Assembly: GCA_002329565.1 (NCBI GenBank) | Contig: DCTM01000003.1 | Coordinates: forward strand, 2,883 to 19,764 | Direction: 5' to 3' | DNA length: 16,882 nt | DNA from: Firmicutes bacterium UBA1440 | GTDB lineage: Bacteria; Bacillota; Clostridia; Peptostreptococcales; Anaerovoracaceae | Shown: one piece after another, positions 1 through 7,969 of the stretch | Layout of the letters: each line of letters opens with the position of its first letter | Numbering within the stretch: position 1 is the first letter of the stretch | Program-made: the position numbers and the translations under genes | The notes under the pieces: model-generated | Seen by the model: only the letters and a program-made list of their open reading frames with translations | Databases searched by the model: none | What the model was told of the DNA's origin: nothing

Positions 1-1770
1 CGACACTGATTCACCATAGAAATAGCTGTAAAAGTATGACGCTTTCTCTTCTGCTTGAGAGTAGCCATTAATTTTATTTTTTATCATATCAAGTTTTTCA
101 CCCCATTTTTTCTTATCAAGTTCAACCACTTCAACCAAAGCCTGGAGCATTTCGTCATTTAAGCCACAAAAAAACATATCATATTCAAGTGTCCAGTGCT
201 CGGACACAAAGGTTTTGACATTCTGCCCATCTGCCTTTTTCTTAATGTTATCAATATGTGTTTTCTTTGCATCTTCAGATAGTTCGCTTTCCGTTTTCCA
301 TCTCCGGCGTTTTTTACAATACTTTTCTGGCGAAGTATAAGATGGATCAATACAAATGGCAGGGGCACAATCTGGCAGAATATCTCTATCGGTAACACAG
401 GCAACAGGTATGGGTAATATCGTTGCTTCATCCCTTCTCTGGAATATCCGAGCAAAGCGTCGAAGACCTATGCCGCGAACATTTACGACGGAAACACCAT
501 ATTGTGCAAAATCTCGTTTAATTATCTTTGCAATAGCTGGTAAAAGCAATTCCTCCGCGGGCCCCTCAACAATCAGGACGCCTCTTGCAAAGAAAAGATT
601 GGCTTTTGTCGCGTCAAGGTATCTGATAAGGTACAAATAGTCATCATCCTCAAGAAGCGTCTGACCTTTAGCCAAAGAGAACGATTGGGCTTGATTCATG
701 ATGATAATATTATTCAGGTCAACCACCGAAGCCAACAATGGAGAATGCGTCGTAATAATTACTTGATGAGAACCCGAAGATGCCTCATCCTGTAAGGATT
801 GAATAAGGCGTAGCTGACGTTGTGCATGAAGGTGAGCCTCCGGCTCCTCAATTAATAAAAAAGAACTTCTTTCACTTTTTGTGTTAATGTCATTGAGCAG
901 CATTTCGCACGCCATGCTCAATATGTTACTTGTACCAAGGCCGACATGACCTTGTCTTTGTATGCCGTTATTAAGCGCAGCAAGGTCAAGTTTTTCCAAC
1001 AATGAAACCAGCTTTTTACTTTCGAGTACGTCCATACCAGCAACTTGTAATTGGGTTTGTAATGCGTCACCATGTAGAAGCATACGGTTATGCAAAATGG
1101 CGGATATATCTTGGTTCGCTTTCTTCAAGGCTGGATGTTCCAAAAGTAGTTTGTTTGATAAATCTGCAATACCGGCTATTGATAATTCATGAATATCCAT
1201 ACCATCTGAATACTCAGATGCACCGTTGCTTAGCTCAGGCATTCTCTGTACTATTTGCGATAGGCGCGAATTCCGACCGGCTTGCATATCACTATATGCA
1301 TCTCGTAAAGCACGTAGATATGTTACACGAAGCAATTCCCGGGCTTCAACCGCGGGTGATGGCCCATCACCTGCGACTCCGGTTGACACTGTCGTTGCTG
1401 TTCGTGCCGGAGTAAAACTCAACAAATATTTGCACGTCCAATAGAGATAGAGGATTGGCTGTTTTTCTGCTGCTTGTCCTTCATATGTAAGGCACTCAAG
1501 AAATGCCGCGCATTCGTCATCAGACAAGTCTTCGAAACGACAGACGATAGTTATTTCTCTAGACTTGTCCTCATTATAGAAATCAGTAGAATCGATTCTA
1601 TACCAACCTTGATCCGTTGTTCCGAGAACGATTCTGATTGCATCAATAACAGCTGATTTTCCAGAATCATTTTCGCCGATAAGAACATTGAGACCAGCAT
1701 GAAACCGGATAGTGTGCTCAGTTTCATCAAAGCAACGAAAGTTCTTAATGCAAATCTCCGATAAAAACAT
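1..1770 (-). CDS. OLD-family ATP-dependent nuclease (ABC ATPase + TOPRIM), 3' end beyond window
   Basis: The frame is open from the ATG at 1770 to the left edge (590 codons, no stop), so the C-terminus is missing. The start is set by GGAGG six bases upstream. The N-terminal half is an ABC-type ATPase: Walker A GENDSGKS (residues 32-39), Walker B/D-loop IEEPEAHLH (307-315) and H-loop TTHSP (340-344). The C-terminal half is a TOPRIM nuclease: VEGPAEE (E402) and TDRD (D461, D463), followed by the FVSEHWTLEYD segment typical of OLD proteins. OLD proteins (P2 Old, Gabija GajA) are ATP-regulated DNA nucleases, many of them anti-phage. It lies downstream of the BREX operon on the same strand with its own promoter, so it is probably an independently expressed member of the island. 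Whether a UvrD-like helicase follows, as in Gabija, cannot be seen. Domain assignment is firm; the biological role is inferred. Confidence 0.93.
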   Translation of the reverse strand, partial: MFLSEICIKNFRCFDETEHTIRFHAGLNVLIGENDSGKSAVIDAIRIVLGTTDQGWYRIDSTDFYNEDKSREITIVCRFEDLSDDECAAFLECLTYEGQAAEKQPILYLYWTCKYLLSFTPARTATTVSTGVAGDGPSPAVEARELLRVTYLRALRDAYSDMQAGRNSRLSQIVQRMPELSNGASEYSDGMDIHELSIAGIADLSNKLLLEHPALKKANQDISAILHNRMLLHGDALQTQLQVAGMDVLESKKLVSLLEKLDLAALNNGIQRQGHVGLGTSNILSMACEMLLNDINTKSERSSFLLIEEPEAHLHAQRQLRLIQSLQDEASSGSHQVIITTHSPLLASVVDLNNIIIMNQAQSFSLAKGQTLLEDDDYLYLIRYLDATKANLFFARGVLIVEGPAEELLLPAIAKIIKRDFAQYGVSVVNVRGIGLRRFARIFQRRDEATILPIPVACVTDRDILPDCAPAICIDPSYTSPEKYCKKRRRWKTESELSEDAKKTHIDNIKKKADGQNVKTFVSEHWTLEYDMFFCGLNDEMLQALVEVVELDKKKWGEKLDMIKNKINGYSQAEEKASYFYSYFYGESVS

Positions 1771-1788
1771 AATGCCCTCCTCTTTTTG

Positions 1789-1801
1789 GCAACAATGTTG
1801 C
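1789..1801. repeat. Small palindrome at the predicted transcription start of the OLD gene
   Basis: GCAACAATGTTGC is a perfect six-base inverted repeat with a one-base centre. It lies just downstream of the predicted -10 box and overlaps the expected transcription start. This is a normal place for an operator, but a palindrome this short can occur by chance in a window of this size. Confidence 0.3.
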
Positions 1802-1806
1802 TTCGC

Positions 1807-1836
1807 TTTATATTATTCTCACGAATTCATTATCAA
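1807..1836 (-). promoter_or_regulatory. Probable sigma-A promoter of the OLD-family nuclease gene
   Basis: On the minus strand TTGATA (1836-1831) and TATAAA (1812-1807) are separated by 18 bases, about 37 bases upstream of the ATG at 1770. The rest of the gap 1771-1929 is AT-rich and holds no gene that I can see. No clear terminator hairpin separates the end of the BREX operon from this promoter, so some read-through is possible. Confidence 0.55.
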
Positions 1837-1929
1837 TCGCCGGCGCAAATCTGTCGGATATTTAATACTTGTATACTCATCATCTTATTCCTAACATCTG
1901 TGGCTAATAATCAAGTCTTCATTTATCTA

Positions 1930-2157
1930 CTAAAGGTTTTTCAGCGGGATGTTTTCTCTTGTTTTCCACAGTTCGTTTCCGCTTAAGCTTGACCCGCTGC
2001 GATTTTCTGTGAAAGCTTTTAAAACGACGAAGCCCTCGCTTGTCCGCCGACCGATCGTTTTTGCATTCGTGTTCTTGAAATAAAGCAGCGGTTCTCCAAT
2101 CATGGGAAGGTCTCCTGCGGCAGGCATGGTAGATATAGTTACAAGCGGTTCAAACAT
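1930..2157 (-). pseudogene. DUF4357-like fragment or 75-residue protein overlapping the end of brxA
   Basis: An ATG at 2157 overlaps the brxA stop codon (ATGTTTGA) and opens a 75-residue frame ending at 1930. The stretch GRRTSEGFVVLKAF looks like the core of DUF4357, a domain usually found at the C-terminus of GIY-YIG and other nuclease-related proteins. That domain normally has FVVLKGS and continues well beyond, whereas here it stops about 30 residues after the core. No good ribosome binding site precedes the ATG, although translational coupling from brxA is possible. I favour a decayed 3' remnant of a larger gene fused to the end of the operon; a short real gene is the alternative. The identification rests on memory of the domain pattern. 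Confidence 0.42.
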
Positions 2158-2878
2158 CCCGCGCCCCAGCGTTCCCATAACTTGTAAGGATGGCCTTCCC
2201 GCCAAAATGGTCTAGCTTGAACATCTCTGATTTATGGAGCCATTCATAGGAAACATCAAAGGCGAATGGGAACAGCTTCGGGAGATAGGACAGTTCTGAG
2301 ATCTCGTAATATGCTTTTTCTTTCAGGAGTAATATCGCCGTAAGCAATACTTCTATTGATTTCGGAGATGTAAGCTCCTGTTTTTTTATTCTGAAGACAC
2401 TGGTCTTTTCTAACTCGACGACGCCCAAATACCTCAATGTTTGAAGTATTCTGCTGACGCAATGAACGAGAGTGCCGCGTTCTCCCCATATCTCGAATAG
2501 CTTCTGCTGGAGCCAAGTAGTTGTAAAAGTATCTTGTATATTTGACAGTTTCCCAATCAGGCCACAAACATCGGCAAATACCGGGTAAGTTACAAGAAGC
2601 ATGCTCCAATGCCCGACAAGAGCGTCAATACTTCCTTTCTCAACAAGCGACAGCGCTTCCTTCCGAATGCCGAGATGCTCGACCGGAGTGTATACCCATG
2701 TCTGAAGAAGAATTGTGCGCGTGTTTTTCAGGTTTACCGCGCTGTCTATTTCAAAGGACAAATATTCCTGTAGCTCTGCACGTATCGTTTTATCATCCAG
2801 CCCCTGCTTGACCAGTTCCGCTGTTTTGTTTAGCCATTCAAGTTTGACCGCTCTGTTCATGCCAATAACTCTCGCCAT
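2150..2878 (-). CDS. brxA: BREX protein BrxA (DUF1819 family)
   Basis: This is a 242-residue protein starting ARVIGMNRAVKLEWL, the N-terminal pattern of type 3 BREX BrxA. BrxA is a small, mostly helical protein of the DUF1819 family thought to bind nucleic acid; its exact role in BREX is not settled. Helix-rich segments with LWGERGT (near residues 150-156) in the middle and a LFPFAFDVSYEWL segment towards the end fit the family. The ATG overlaps the pglZ stop as TAATG, so translation is coupled. The last residues (about 225-242) match my memory of the family less well, and a second frame with a DUF4357-like core overlaps them, so the 3' end may have been altered by recombination. Confidence 0.82.
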   Translation of the reverse strand: MARVIGMNRAVKLEWLNKTAELVKQGLDDKTIRAELQEYLSFEIDSAVNLKNTRTILLQTWVYTPVEHLGIRKEALSLVEKGSIDALVGHWSMLLVTYPVFADVCGLIGKLSNIQDTFTTTWLQQKLFEIWGERGTLVHCVSRILQTLRYLGVVELEKTSVFRIKKQELTSPKSIEVLLTAILLLKEKAYYEISELSYLPKLFPFAFDVSYEWLHKSEMFKLDHFGGKAILTSYGNAGARDV

Positions 2879-4329
2879 TAGTCTACCGCCTTTATTTTGA
2901 TAAAAGGTACAATCACTTCATCAAGCGTAATGCCGCCATGCGTCATTACGTCGCTGCCTTTGTTATCGAAGGAAATACCTGTCTTACATACGAGGTACTT
3001 ATAGTTCTTGTCTAAATAATACCCCGGATACTCAATGGTATTCTCGGAAATCATATCGCTTAAATTGGCAAAATCCTTGAGGATCAACATTCGTTTCGCT
3101 TTCGTCTCAACTTCGACGCCTGTGCGTATAGTTCCGATTCCCCGGCATGGCGTGTTGCCATGGTCTGCTGTTAAGTATACCGTGAAGCCGGAAGCATACA
3201 AGGATCGAATTAGCGACTGGAGCCTGCCGGACTTGGCCAGCAGTGTAATGTCATTATACATCCCTAGGCGCCCTTGCGGCTGACCATGTACGATTTCGTC
3301 GACGTCGTTTATAACAACAGTCAGCAGTTTTGTGAAGGGACTCAGCTGAAAATCATATCCTCGTGCATAAAGCGCCTGTTGCTTCGAATACCCATGCTCT
3401 GCAGCGGATTCGTAAAAGCCCTTCTCTTCTTTATTAAGAGTGAAAGGATCCTCCAGCTGTATTGGATATTTGCCCGTTAACAAACACTGCCTTGATATGT
3501 TTGTAGTGGACGGTATAAGAGCATAAGAGCACTGCTGCTCATATTCAATACCATCGAAATGCCGTGCGAGTATGTTGAAATCGAACAAGGACATTCCATC
3601 CATTACGATCAGGGCGGCTTTGCCCTTTGCCACAGAGTCAAAGACCTTTGGCAATATGGTGGGGGCCGCGCTACTTGTCTGGCTGGAGAGCTTTGAATAA
3701 TCACCCAAAGCAAATGTGGCAAAGGCATTGTCAACAAAGCCCCAGTCCACCGACAACCTCGCCCTTGCGGCATAAACCTCGGCAGATGCTTTGATCCGTG
3801 CGATATCAATCCATTCGGAGTAGCTGATAGACTCGCCGCTTGAGGACAGCCGCTCGGCCAATACCAGCCTGCAAAACTCCAAATACTTTTTTACGTTGGC
3901 CGTTGAAAAAACCGTGTCTTTTATAAAGCGTTCCGTGTCTTTTACAGAACGCTTGTCCGTAAACACTTCTCCGTATGTAAAGCCGATGATGTCCAGGTCG
4001 GCAATATGCTGCCTAAGTACCGATTCGTCCAGCTTGGGGAAAACCGTATTCAGCGAAAGCTGCACCTCATAAAACCTCTTGCGAATGTCATACGGCACAT
4101 AGGAATCATTCGATACGATGACTGCCCAGTTTTCATCCGAAACCTTGATTTCTCTTTCAAACCGCAGACGGAAAGCCTCGATATCATCATACAAAACGAC
4201 ATTGTAAGAAGAACTGACCAGCATCTTTGCATAATCAAAAGCCTTCCGGAAACCGTCGGTATCGAAGATCAACAGACGCTTCTCATATTCCATTGAAAGC
4301 ACATCGGCAACTAATCCTTCAAACGTCAT
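2878..4329 (-). CDS. pglZ: BREX alkaline-phosphatase-fold protein PglZ
   Basis: PglZ is a core BREX component with an alkaline-phosphatase-superfamily fold; in some systems nuclease activity has been reported. The 483 residues show the metal-site pattern of the fold: IVMDGMS (D244), PSTTNISR (candidate nucleophile T275/T276), NDVDEIVHG (D342/H348), TADHG (D389, H390) and THGGITLDE (H464). The last is the family's HGG..LEE motif with Asp for Glu. The N-terminal 230 residues are helical and have no motif I recognise. The gene begins four bases after the brxHII stop, with its ribosome binding site (GGAG) inside the last codons of brxHII, and ends overlapping brxA. It is shorter than many PglZ proteins, which often exceed 650 residues, yet all motifs are present. 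Confidence 0.92.
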   Translation of the reverse strand: MTFEGLVADVLSMEYEKRLLIFDTDGFRKAFDYAKMLVSSSYNVVLYDDIEAFRLRFEREIKVSDENWAVIVSNDSYVPYDIRKRFYEVQLSLNTVFPKLDESVLRQHIADLDIIGFTYGEVFTDKRSVKDTERFIKDTVFSTANVKKYLEFCRLVLAERLSSSGESISYSEWIDIARIKASAEVYAARARLSVDWGFVDNAFATFALGDYSKLSSQTSSAAPTILPKVFDSVAKGKAALIVMDGMSLFDFNILARHFDGIEYEQQCSYALIPSTTNISRQCLLTGKYPIQLEDPFTLNKEEKGFYESAAEHGYSKQQALYARGYDFQLSPFTKLLTVVINDVDEIVHGQPQGRLGMYNDITLLAKSGRLQSLIRSLYASGFTVYLTADHGNTPCRGIGTIRTGVEVETKAKRMLILKDFANLSDMISENTIEYPGYYLDKNYKYLVCKTGISFDNKGSDVMTHGGITLDEVIVPFIKIKAVD

Positions 4330-4333
4330 GTTA

Positions 4334-7003
4334 TCACTCCATTCGAACGAGCATCACAAGTGTGAAGTCGGGGCAAATACGCTTGCTCTCTTCAAACCGT
4401 TTTTGAACTTCAGCCTTCTCCCTGGCCAATTGCTTCAGCTTGCTAATGCGGATATTTTCAATGCCGATACGCCGTGCTGCTTCAATACGCAGATCAATGG
4501 CATACATATATTTTCGGCGGGTTTCCTCGTTCCTTTTCTCTATGCCGGTCTTAAGTGACAGAAAAGTATCGTATGCAAATTCCTGAGATGCTCTTTTCAA
4601 CGCTGCCCAAGTTTCAGAGCCTACCTTTTCGCCTTTGCATACGGTTATGATCTTTCCAGTATCAAGCAGAGCATCCCAGATCTTCGGGCCTGCCATCGGG
4701 CGCAGGACAAAATCGCTGTTAATGAAGATCGGCAAAACCTTTCTCCCCTGCGCATTGTTACACAGGGAAAGCTGCCAAAGCATAAAATATCCTTTTTCGT
4801 TCGGAAAATCCTGTATTGATACATTCAGCACAAGGCTTTCGGCGTCCTGTTGGATTTCTTTCTTCAGATGCTCCACAATGAAAGAATCATGAATGCTGTA
4901 ATGTTCTATCGGCATATATGGATTGCCGATGGAGTTTTGATAATAAGTAACCATTTGCCGCAGAGCGCCATCAATGTCAAAGGTACTTTCCGTTCCCATC
5001 AAAGATGTCAGGTCTTTTTCCTCGGTGATCAGTTCACGGAACTTCATGGTGTTCTCGACTTGCTTTTTCAAATCCTCTTCTATTGGCTTGATATTCATTT
5101 CAATGTTTTTGGGATCGCGAATCGAACTCATAAAGGCATCGGTAAAATTGATGCCCGCAGTCTCGCCATCAAGCACATCGGCATATTTATCGACGCCAAG
5201 CTCATTAAAGATAACCGCAAGCTTTTCCTCCAGTACGTTCCTGACGCGGCTTTCCACCGTATCGGCCAAGACGAAATTAAAAACGACAACGTCCCGCTTT
5301 TGCCCGATACGGTCCACACGGCCGATGCGCTGCTCGATCTTCATCGGATTCCACGGCAAGTCATAGTTTATGACGCAGTTGGAAAACTGCAGGTTCAAGC
5401 CCTCGCCTCCCGCGTCGGTGGAGATGAGAATGTCCGTTTTGGATTTAAACTCTGCCAATATGCCGTTTCGCTCTTCGATGTTCATGCTTCCGTTCAACGT
5501 TGATATGAAATATCCCCGCCCGACCAGCAGCGTTTTTAAGTAGTATTGCGTGGCCACAAACTCCGTGAAGATGATAATTTTTCGGTGCTTGTCCTCTGCG
5601 TAGAGATCGTCAATCAGCGCCAGCAGAGGCTCCACTTTCACGTCGCTGTATTGGTATTCGGCCTGTTTCGCCACAGCAACGATATCGGCAAGATGGGCCA
5701 ACTCTTCCTTGATATCAAGTGAAACCGCAGATATGACATCCTCGAAGCTTTCTTCCAAATCCATTTCTGCAAACTCTTGTTCGGTCATAGACTGGAATTT
5801 GAATTCCTGTTCTTCCAGCACAGCAATGCGCTTTTCCAAGCTCTGCCGTATGGCGCTTGTGCTGCTGGTCACCAGCCGCTGCATCATGATGAGCAAAAAG
5901 ACGAACCACATGTTTTTGCCGCGGTTTCTCATGGCTTTGTTGTAATTTCTTGAAACATATTCGGTCACCATTTCATACAGTTTTCTTTGCATGGAATGTC
6001 GTTCATCCCAATGAAGGCTGATGATTTTCGTCTTTCGGTTTTTGAACAGCTTTGCGCCGTTGTTGTCGATAGCGTTTCGTTTTTCCGTGCGTATGACATA
6101 AGGGGAGACCTGTTCTTTCACAATAGCCTTATAGTTCGGGAACGCCTGCTCATCCACAAGCCTGATCAGCCGTAGGAAAGGCTCGGTCTTGCCGTTATGG
6201 GGAGTGGCTGTCAGCAGGAGCAGGTACGGGCTTGCCTGGGCCAGCAGGCTCCCCAGCTTGTACCGCGCCACTTCACCGGTGCTGCCAGCGACCCTGTGAG
6301 CCTCATCAATAACGACCATATCCCAGCCGCTGTTGATGATGGAGTATATGCGCTCCTCATTGTACCTTTCGATCCGTGCGTCATCCCATCCGGCGCGCCG
6401 TTCCAAAGGCTTGATGGAATCCATCGGAGAGATAACCTGATCGAACTGCCCATAAACATCGTCAGAATCCGTGATCTTGCGTATCGCGTCATAGTCTTCC
6501 GGAAGGATAATGTTGAACTTCTCCCCGAACTTCTCATGCATCTCCAGGTGCCACTGGGTAACGAGCCCTTTCGGACAGACGATCAGGATGCGCTTGATCA
6601 GGCCCCGGGTTTTGAGTTCCTTGATGATCAGCCCGGCTTCAATCGTTTTCCCGAGGCCCACTTCATCGGCCAGTATGTAACGGATGTTGGAATCGGCTAA
6701 CGCACGGTTGAGCACATAGAGCTGGTGCGGCAATGGAATGACGCCGCTCGAAAGCTTGGAGAGGATACCGGCGGAAATTTCGTTCTTGATTCTGCACAGC
6801 AGCGCAACATAGCGCAGAAAACTCTCATTGCAGCTTTCCTTGGGAGCATCAGCGCTGATTTCGTTTGCAGGCAGCTTATATACCAAGCCGGTTGACGGGT
6901 TGAACACCTTATAGGAGACGAAACCCCACGCTTCGCTGACTTCGACAACTTGCACACGCTCAACATTTGTTTTGTCATAAGCATAGTCACCAATATTTAG
7001 CAC
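4334..7003 (-). CDS. brxHII: BREX SNF2/DEAD-like helicase BrxHII
   Basis: This is a superfamily 2 helicase-like ATPase of 889 residues from the chosen start. It has Walker A DEVGLGKT (113-120), DEAH (233-236), TATPH (265-269), FTEFVATQ (about 479-486), STDAGGEGLNLQ (about 528-539) and QRIGRVDRIGQ (558-568), the SNF2/HepA-type pattern. BrxHII replaces other helicases in type 3 BREX and probably translocates on DNA during defence. The frame could open at a TTG (7027), but no ribosome binding site precedes it. GAGGA sits seven bases before the GTG at 7003, so I place the start there. The gene follows the small-protein cassette by 38 bases and is coupled to pglZ downstream. Confidence 0.92.
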   Translation of the reverse strand: MLNIGDYAYDKTNVERVQVVEVSEAWGFVSYKVFNPSTGLVYKLPANEISADAPKESCNESFLRYVALLCRIKNEISAGILSKLSSGVIPLPHQLYVLNRALADSNIRYILADEVGLGKTIEAGLIIKELKTRGLIKRILIVCPKGLVTQWHLEMHEKFGEKFNIILPEDYDAIRKITDSDDVYGQFDQVISPMDSIKPLERRAGWDDARIERYNEERIYSIINSGWDMVVIDEAHRVAGSTGEVARYKLGSLLAQASPYLLLLTATPHNGKTEPFLRLIRLVDEQAFPNYKAIVKEQVSPYVIRTEKRNAIDNNGAKLFKNRKTKIISLHWDERHSMQRKLYEMVTEYVSRNYNKAMRNRGKNMWFVFLLIMMQRLVTSSTSAIRQSLEKRIAVLEEQEFKFQSMTEQEFAEMDLEESFEDVISAVSLDIKEELAHLADIVAVAKQAEYQYSDVKVEPLLALIDDLYAEDKHRKIIIFTEFVATQYYLKTLLVGRGYFISTLNGSMNIEERNGILAEFKSKTDILISTDAGGEGLNLQFSNCVINYDLPWNPMKIEQRIGRVDRIGQKRDVVVFNFVLADTVESRVRNVLEEKLAVIFNELGVDKYADVLDGETAGINFTDAFMSSIRDPKNIEMNIKPIEEDLKKQVENTMKFRELITEEKDLTSLMGTESTFDIDGALRQMVTYYQNSIGNPYMPIEHYSIHDSFIVEHLKKEIQQDAESLVLNVSIQDFPNEKGYFMLWQLSLCNNAQGRKVLPIFINSDFVLRPMAGPKIWDALLDTGKIITVCKGEKVGSETWAALKRASQEFAYDTFLSLKTGIEKRNEETRRKYMYAIDLRIEAARRIGIENIRISKLKQLAREKAEVQKRFEESKRICPDFTLVMLVRME

Positions 7004-7041
7004 AATACTATCCTCACGGTTTAACAATAATCGTAATGTTT

Positions 7042-7215
7042 TTATTTCTCATCTTTCTCATCTTCATCCTTAGGCTGAGACTGGTCAGTGAAAACCAAAA
7101 TCTTAGTTGGGATGGACGTTGTTTTTACGTCTTTCATGGGACTAGCTTTGATATGTGTATTTTCTTCTTTATTTCCTTCACAATTGACATCTTGTTTATC
7201 ACTTGTGTTTTCCAT
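7042..7215 (-). CDS. Small protein 2 of the embedded cassette (SPMKxVxTxxIPT motif)
   Basis: This is a frame of 57 codons from the ATG at 7215, or 58 from the ATG at 7218. AAAGGAG lies five bases before the second ATG but only two before the first, so the second is preferred. The start overlaps the end of the preceding small gene by about 17 bases. The protein is charged, with an acidic/lysine tail (DEDEKDEK) and no membrane segment. In the 58-residue numbering, residues 26-38 read SPMKDVKTTSIPT and match SPMKQVVTPQIPT in the neighbouring small protein at nine of thirteen positions. Seven of those nine shared residues use different codons, which indicates selection on the protein. Function is unknown. 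A short motif in a flexible peptide suggests a partner-binding or processing site, probably for the membrane protein encoded just upstream, but that is inference. Confidence 0.75.
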   Translation of the reverse strand: MENTSDKQDVNCEGNKEENTHIKASPMKDVKTTSIPTKILVFTDQSQPKDEDEKDEK

Positions 7216-7408
7216 CATTTCTCCTTTCGAAATTAAGAAGCCTTTCAGACCCCTCGCGGAGCTGCGTCGTTGGAATCTGTGGAGTTACCACTTGCTTCAT
7301 AGGGCTTTGGGTATTACCGGTTCCGCTGGTCCCACCTTGATTCGTACTTGTATTGCAGCCTTGACTAGAGCCATTGCCTCCGCCTTTGTCGTTTTCAAAA
7401 GTCTGCAT
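7199..7408 (-). CDS. Small protein 1 of the embedded cassette (SPMKxVxTxxIPT motif)
   Basis: This is a 69-residue protein with a low-complexity, probably disordered N-terminus rich in Gly, Ser, Thr, Asn and Gln (residues 9-34, with one Cys at 18). The conserved segment SPMKQVVTPQIPT (35-47) follows, then a charged tail (LREGSERLLNFERR). The ribosome binding site GGAGGTG lies seven bases before the ATG and inside the last codons of the membrane-protein gene, whose stop is one base upstream, so the two are translationally coupled. The 3' end overlaps the next small gene. No signal peptide or transmembrane segment is visible. I know no family for it. The motif shared with small protein 2 is the main evidence that it is a real gene. 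Confidence 0.75.
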   Translation of the reverse strand: MQTFENDKGGGNGSSQGCNTSTNQGGTSGTGNTQSPMKQVVTPQIPTTQLREGSERLLNFERRNDGKHK

Positions 7409-7409
7409 T

Positions 7410-7967
7410 TTAATTCACCTCCATGTATTTAAAAACAGCAAAAACAAACCAAAACACAACCAATCCAATAGATATAAAGAAGCTGATCATAGAAATTCGT
7501 ATAAAGATTACCCTTCTTGCATTAATTTCATCTTTATTCTTTTGAACTTTACCAACAAGCTCGACCCACTGTTTTAGTTGTTGAGATTCATTGAGTGACT
7601 GCTCCCAGTTCTCATCAACAAATTTTTCAAGCTCTTTTATTGAAGGAAACGTTTCCACTTTTACTCGGCGTTGGGCCATTGACGCTGTGATAAGACTAAT
7701 GATTAGAAAAAAAACAATGGAGGAAAAAACCAATAGAAGAAAGCCGAACGGCATTTTACCTCTATATTCATAAATAATTGGTGCCGCCATAAAAAGTGCT
7801 GCAGTCATAAACGCAAAAGCCGTCTGCATATGGCTCGATTGCTGAATAAGAGAATCTTCGCGGCGCAATTCACTCTCATATTTTAATTGGCTCAGTTCTT
7901 TGACATGTCGATATAGTGTAACTGCTTGTCTCTCTATGTTATCTGCACCGTTAGATACCTTAGGCAT
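7410..7967 (-). CDS. Unknown three-helix membrane protein embedded in the BREX operon
   Basis: This is a 185-residue protein with a helical, charged N-terminus (10-45, ending in ELRREDSLIQQSS). Predicted membrane helices follow at about 48-66 and 73-96, a soluble helical stretch at 100-150, and a third hydrophobic helix at about 153-179. The start two bases after the pglXI stop has GGGAGAG seven bases upstream, overlapping the end of pglXI. The segment is clearly richer in A/T than the pglXI flanks (about 30% GC in sampled lines). Two hydrophobic helices followed by a soluble helix recall SLATT-type effector proteins, but I cannot confirm membership and the third helix differs. No enzyme motif is visible. 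A membrane effector or sensor working with the two small proteins is a reasonable inference; it is not a known BREX core component. Confidence 0.85.
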   Translation of the reverse strand: MPKVSNGADNIERQAVTLYRHVKELSQLKYESELRREDSLIQQSSHMQTAFAFMTAALFMAAPIIYEYRGKMPFGFLLLVFSSIVFFLIISLITASMAQRRVKVETFPSIKELEKFVDENWEQSLNESQQLKQWVELVGKVQKNKDEINARRVIFIRISMISFFISIGLVVFWFVFAVFKYMEVN

Positions 7968-7969
7968 AT

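Noticed and set aside
159-455. Short frames on both strands within 1-1770
   Set aside because: The uninterrupted 590-codon frame with ABC and TOPRIM motifs explains this region; the short frames are in other registers.
1-1770. Calling the OLD protein GajA of Gabija
   Set aside because: The partner helicase gene would lie outside the window and the C-terminus is missing, so the more general family name is used.
4850-5503. A 217-codon plus-strand frame opposite brxHII
   Set aside because: It lies opposite the helicase core motifs and its residues follow from the antisense of those codons.
7004-7027. TTG start for brxHII at 7027
   Set aside because: No ribosome binding site precedes it, whereas GAGGA is seven bases before the GTG at 7003.
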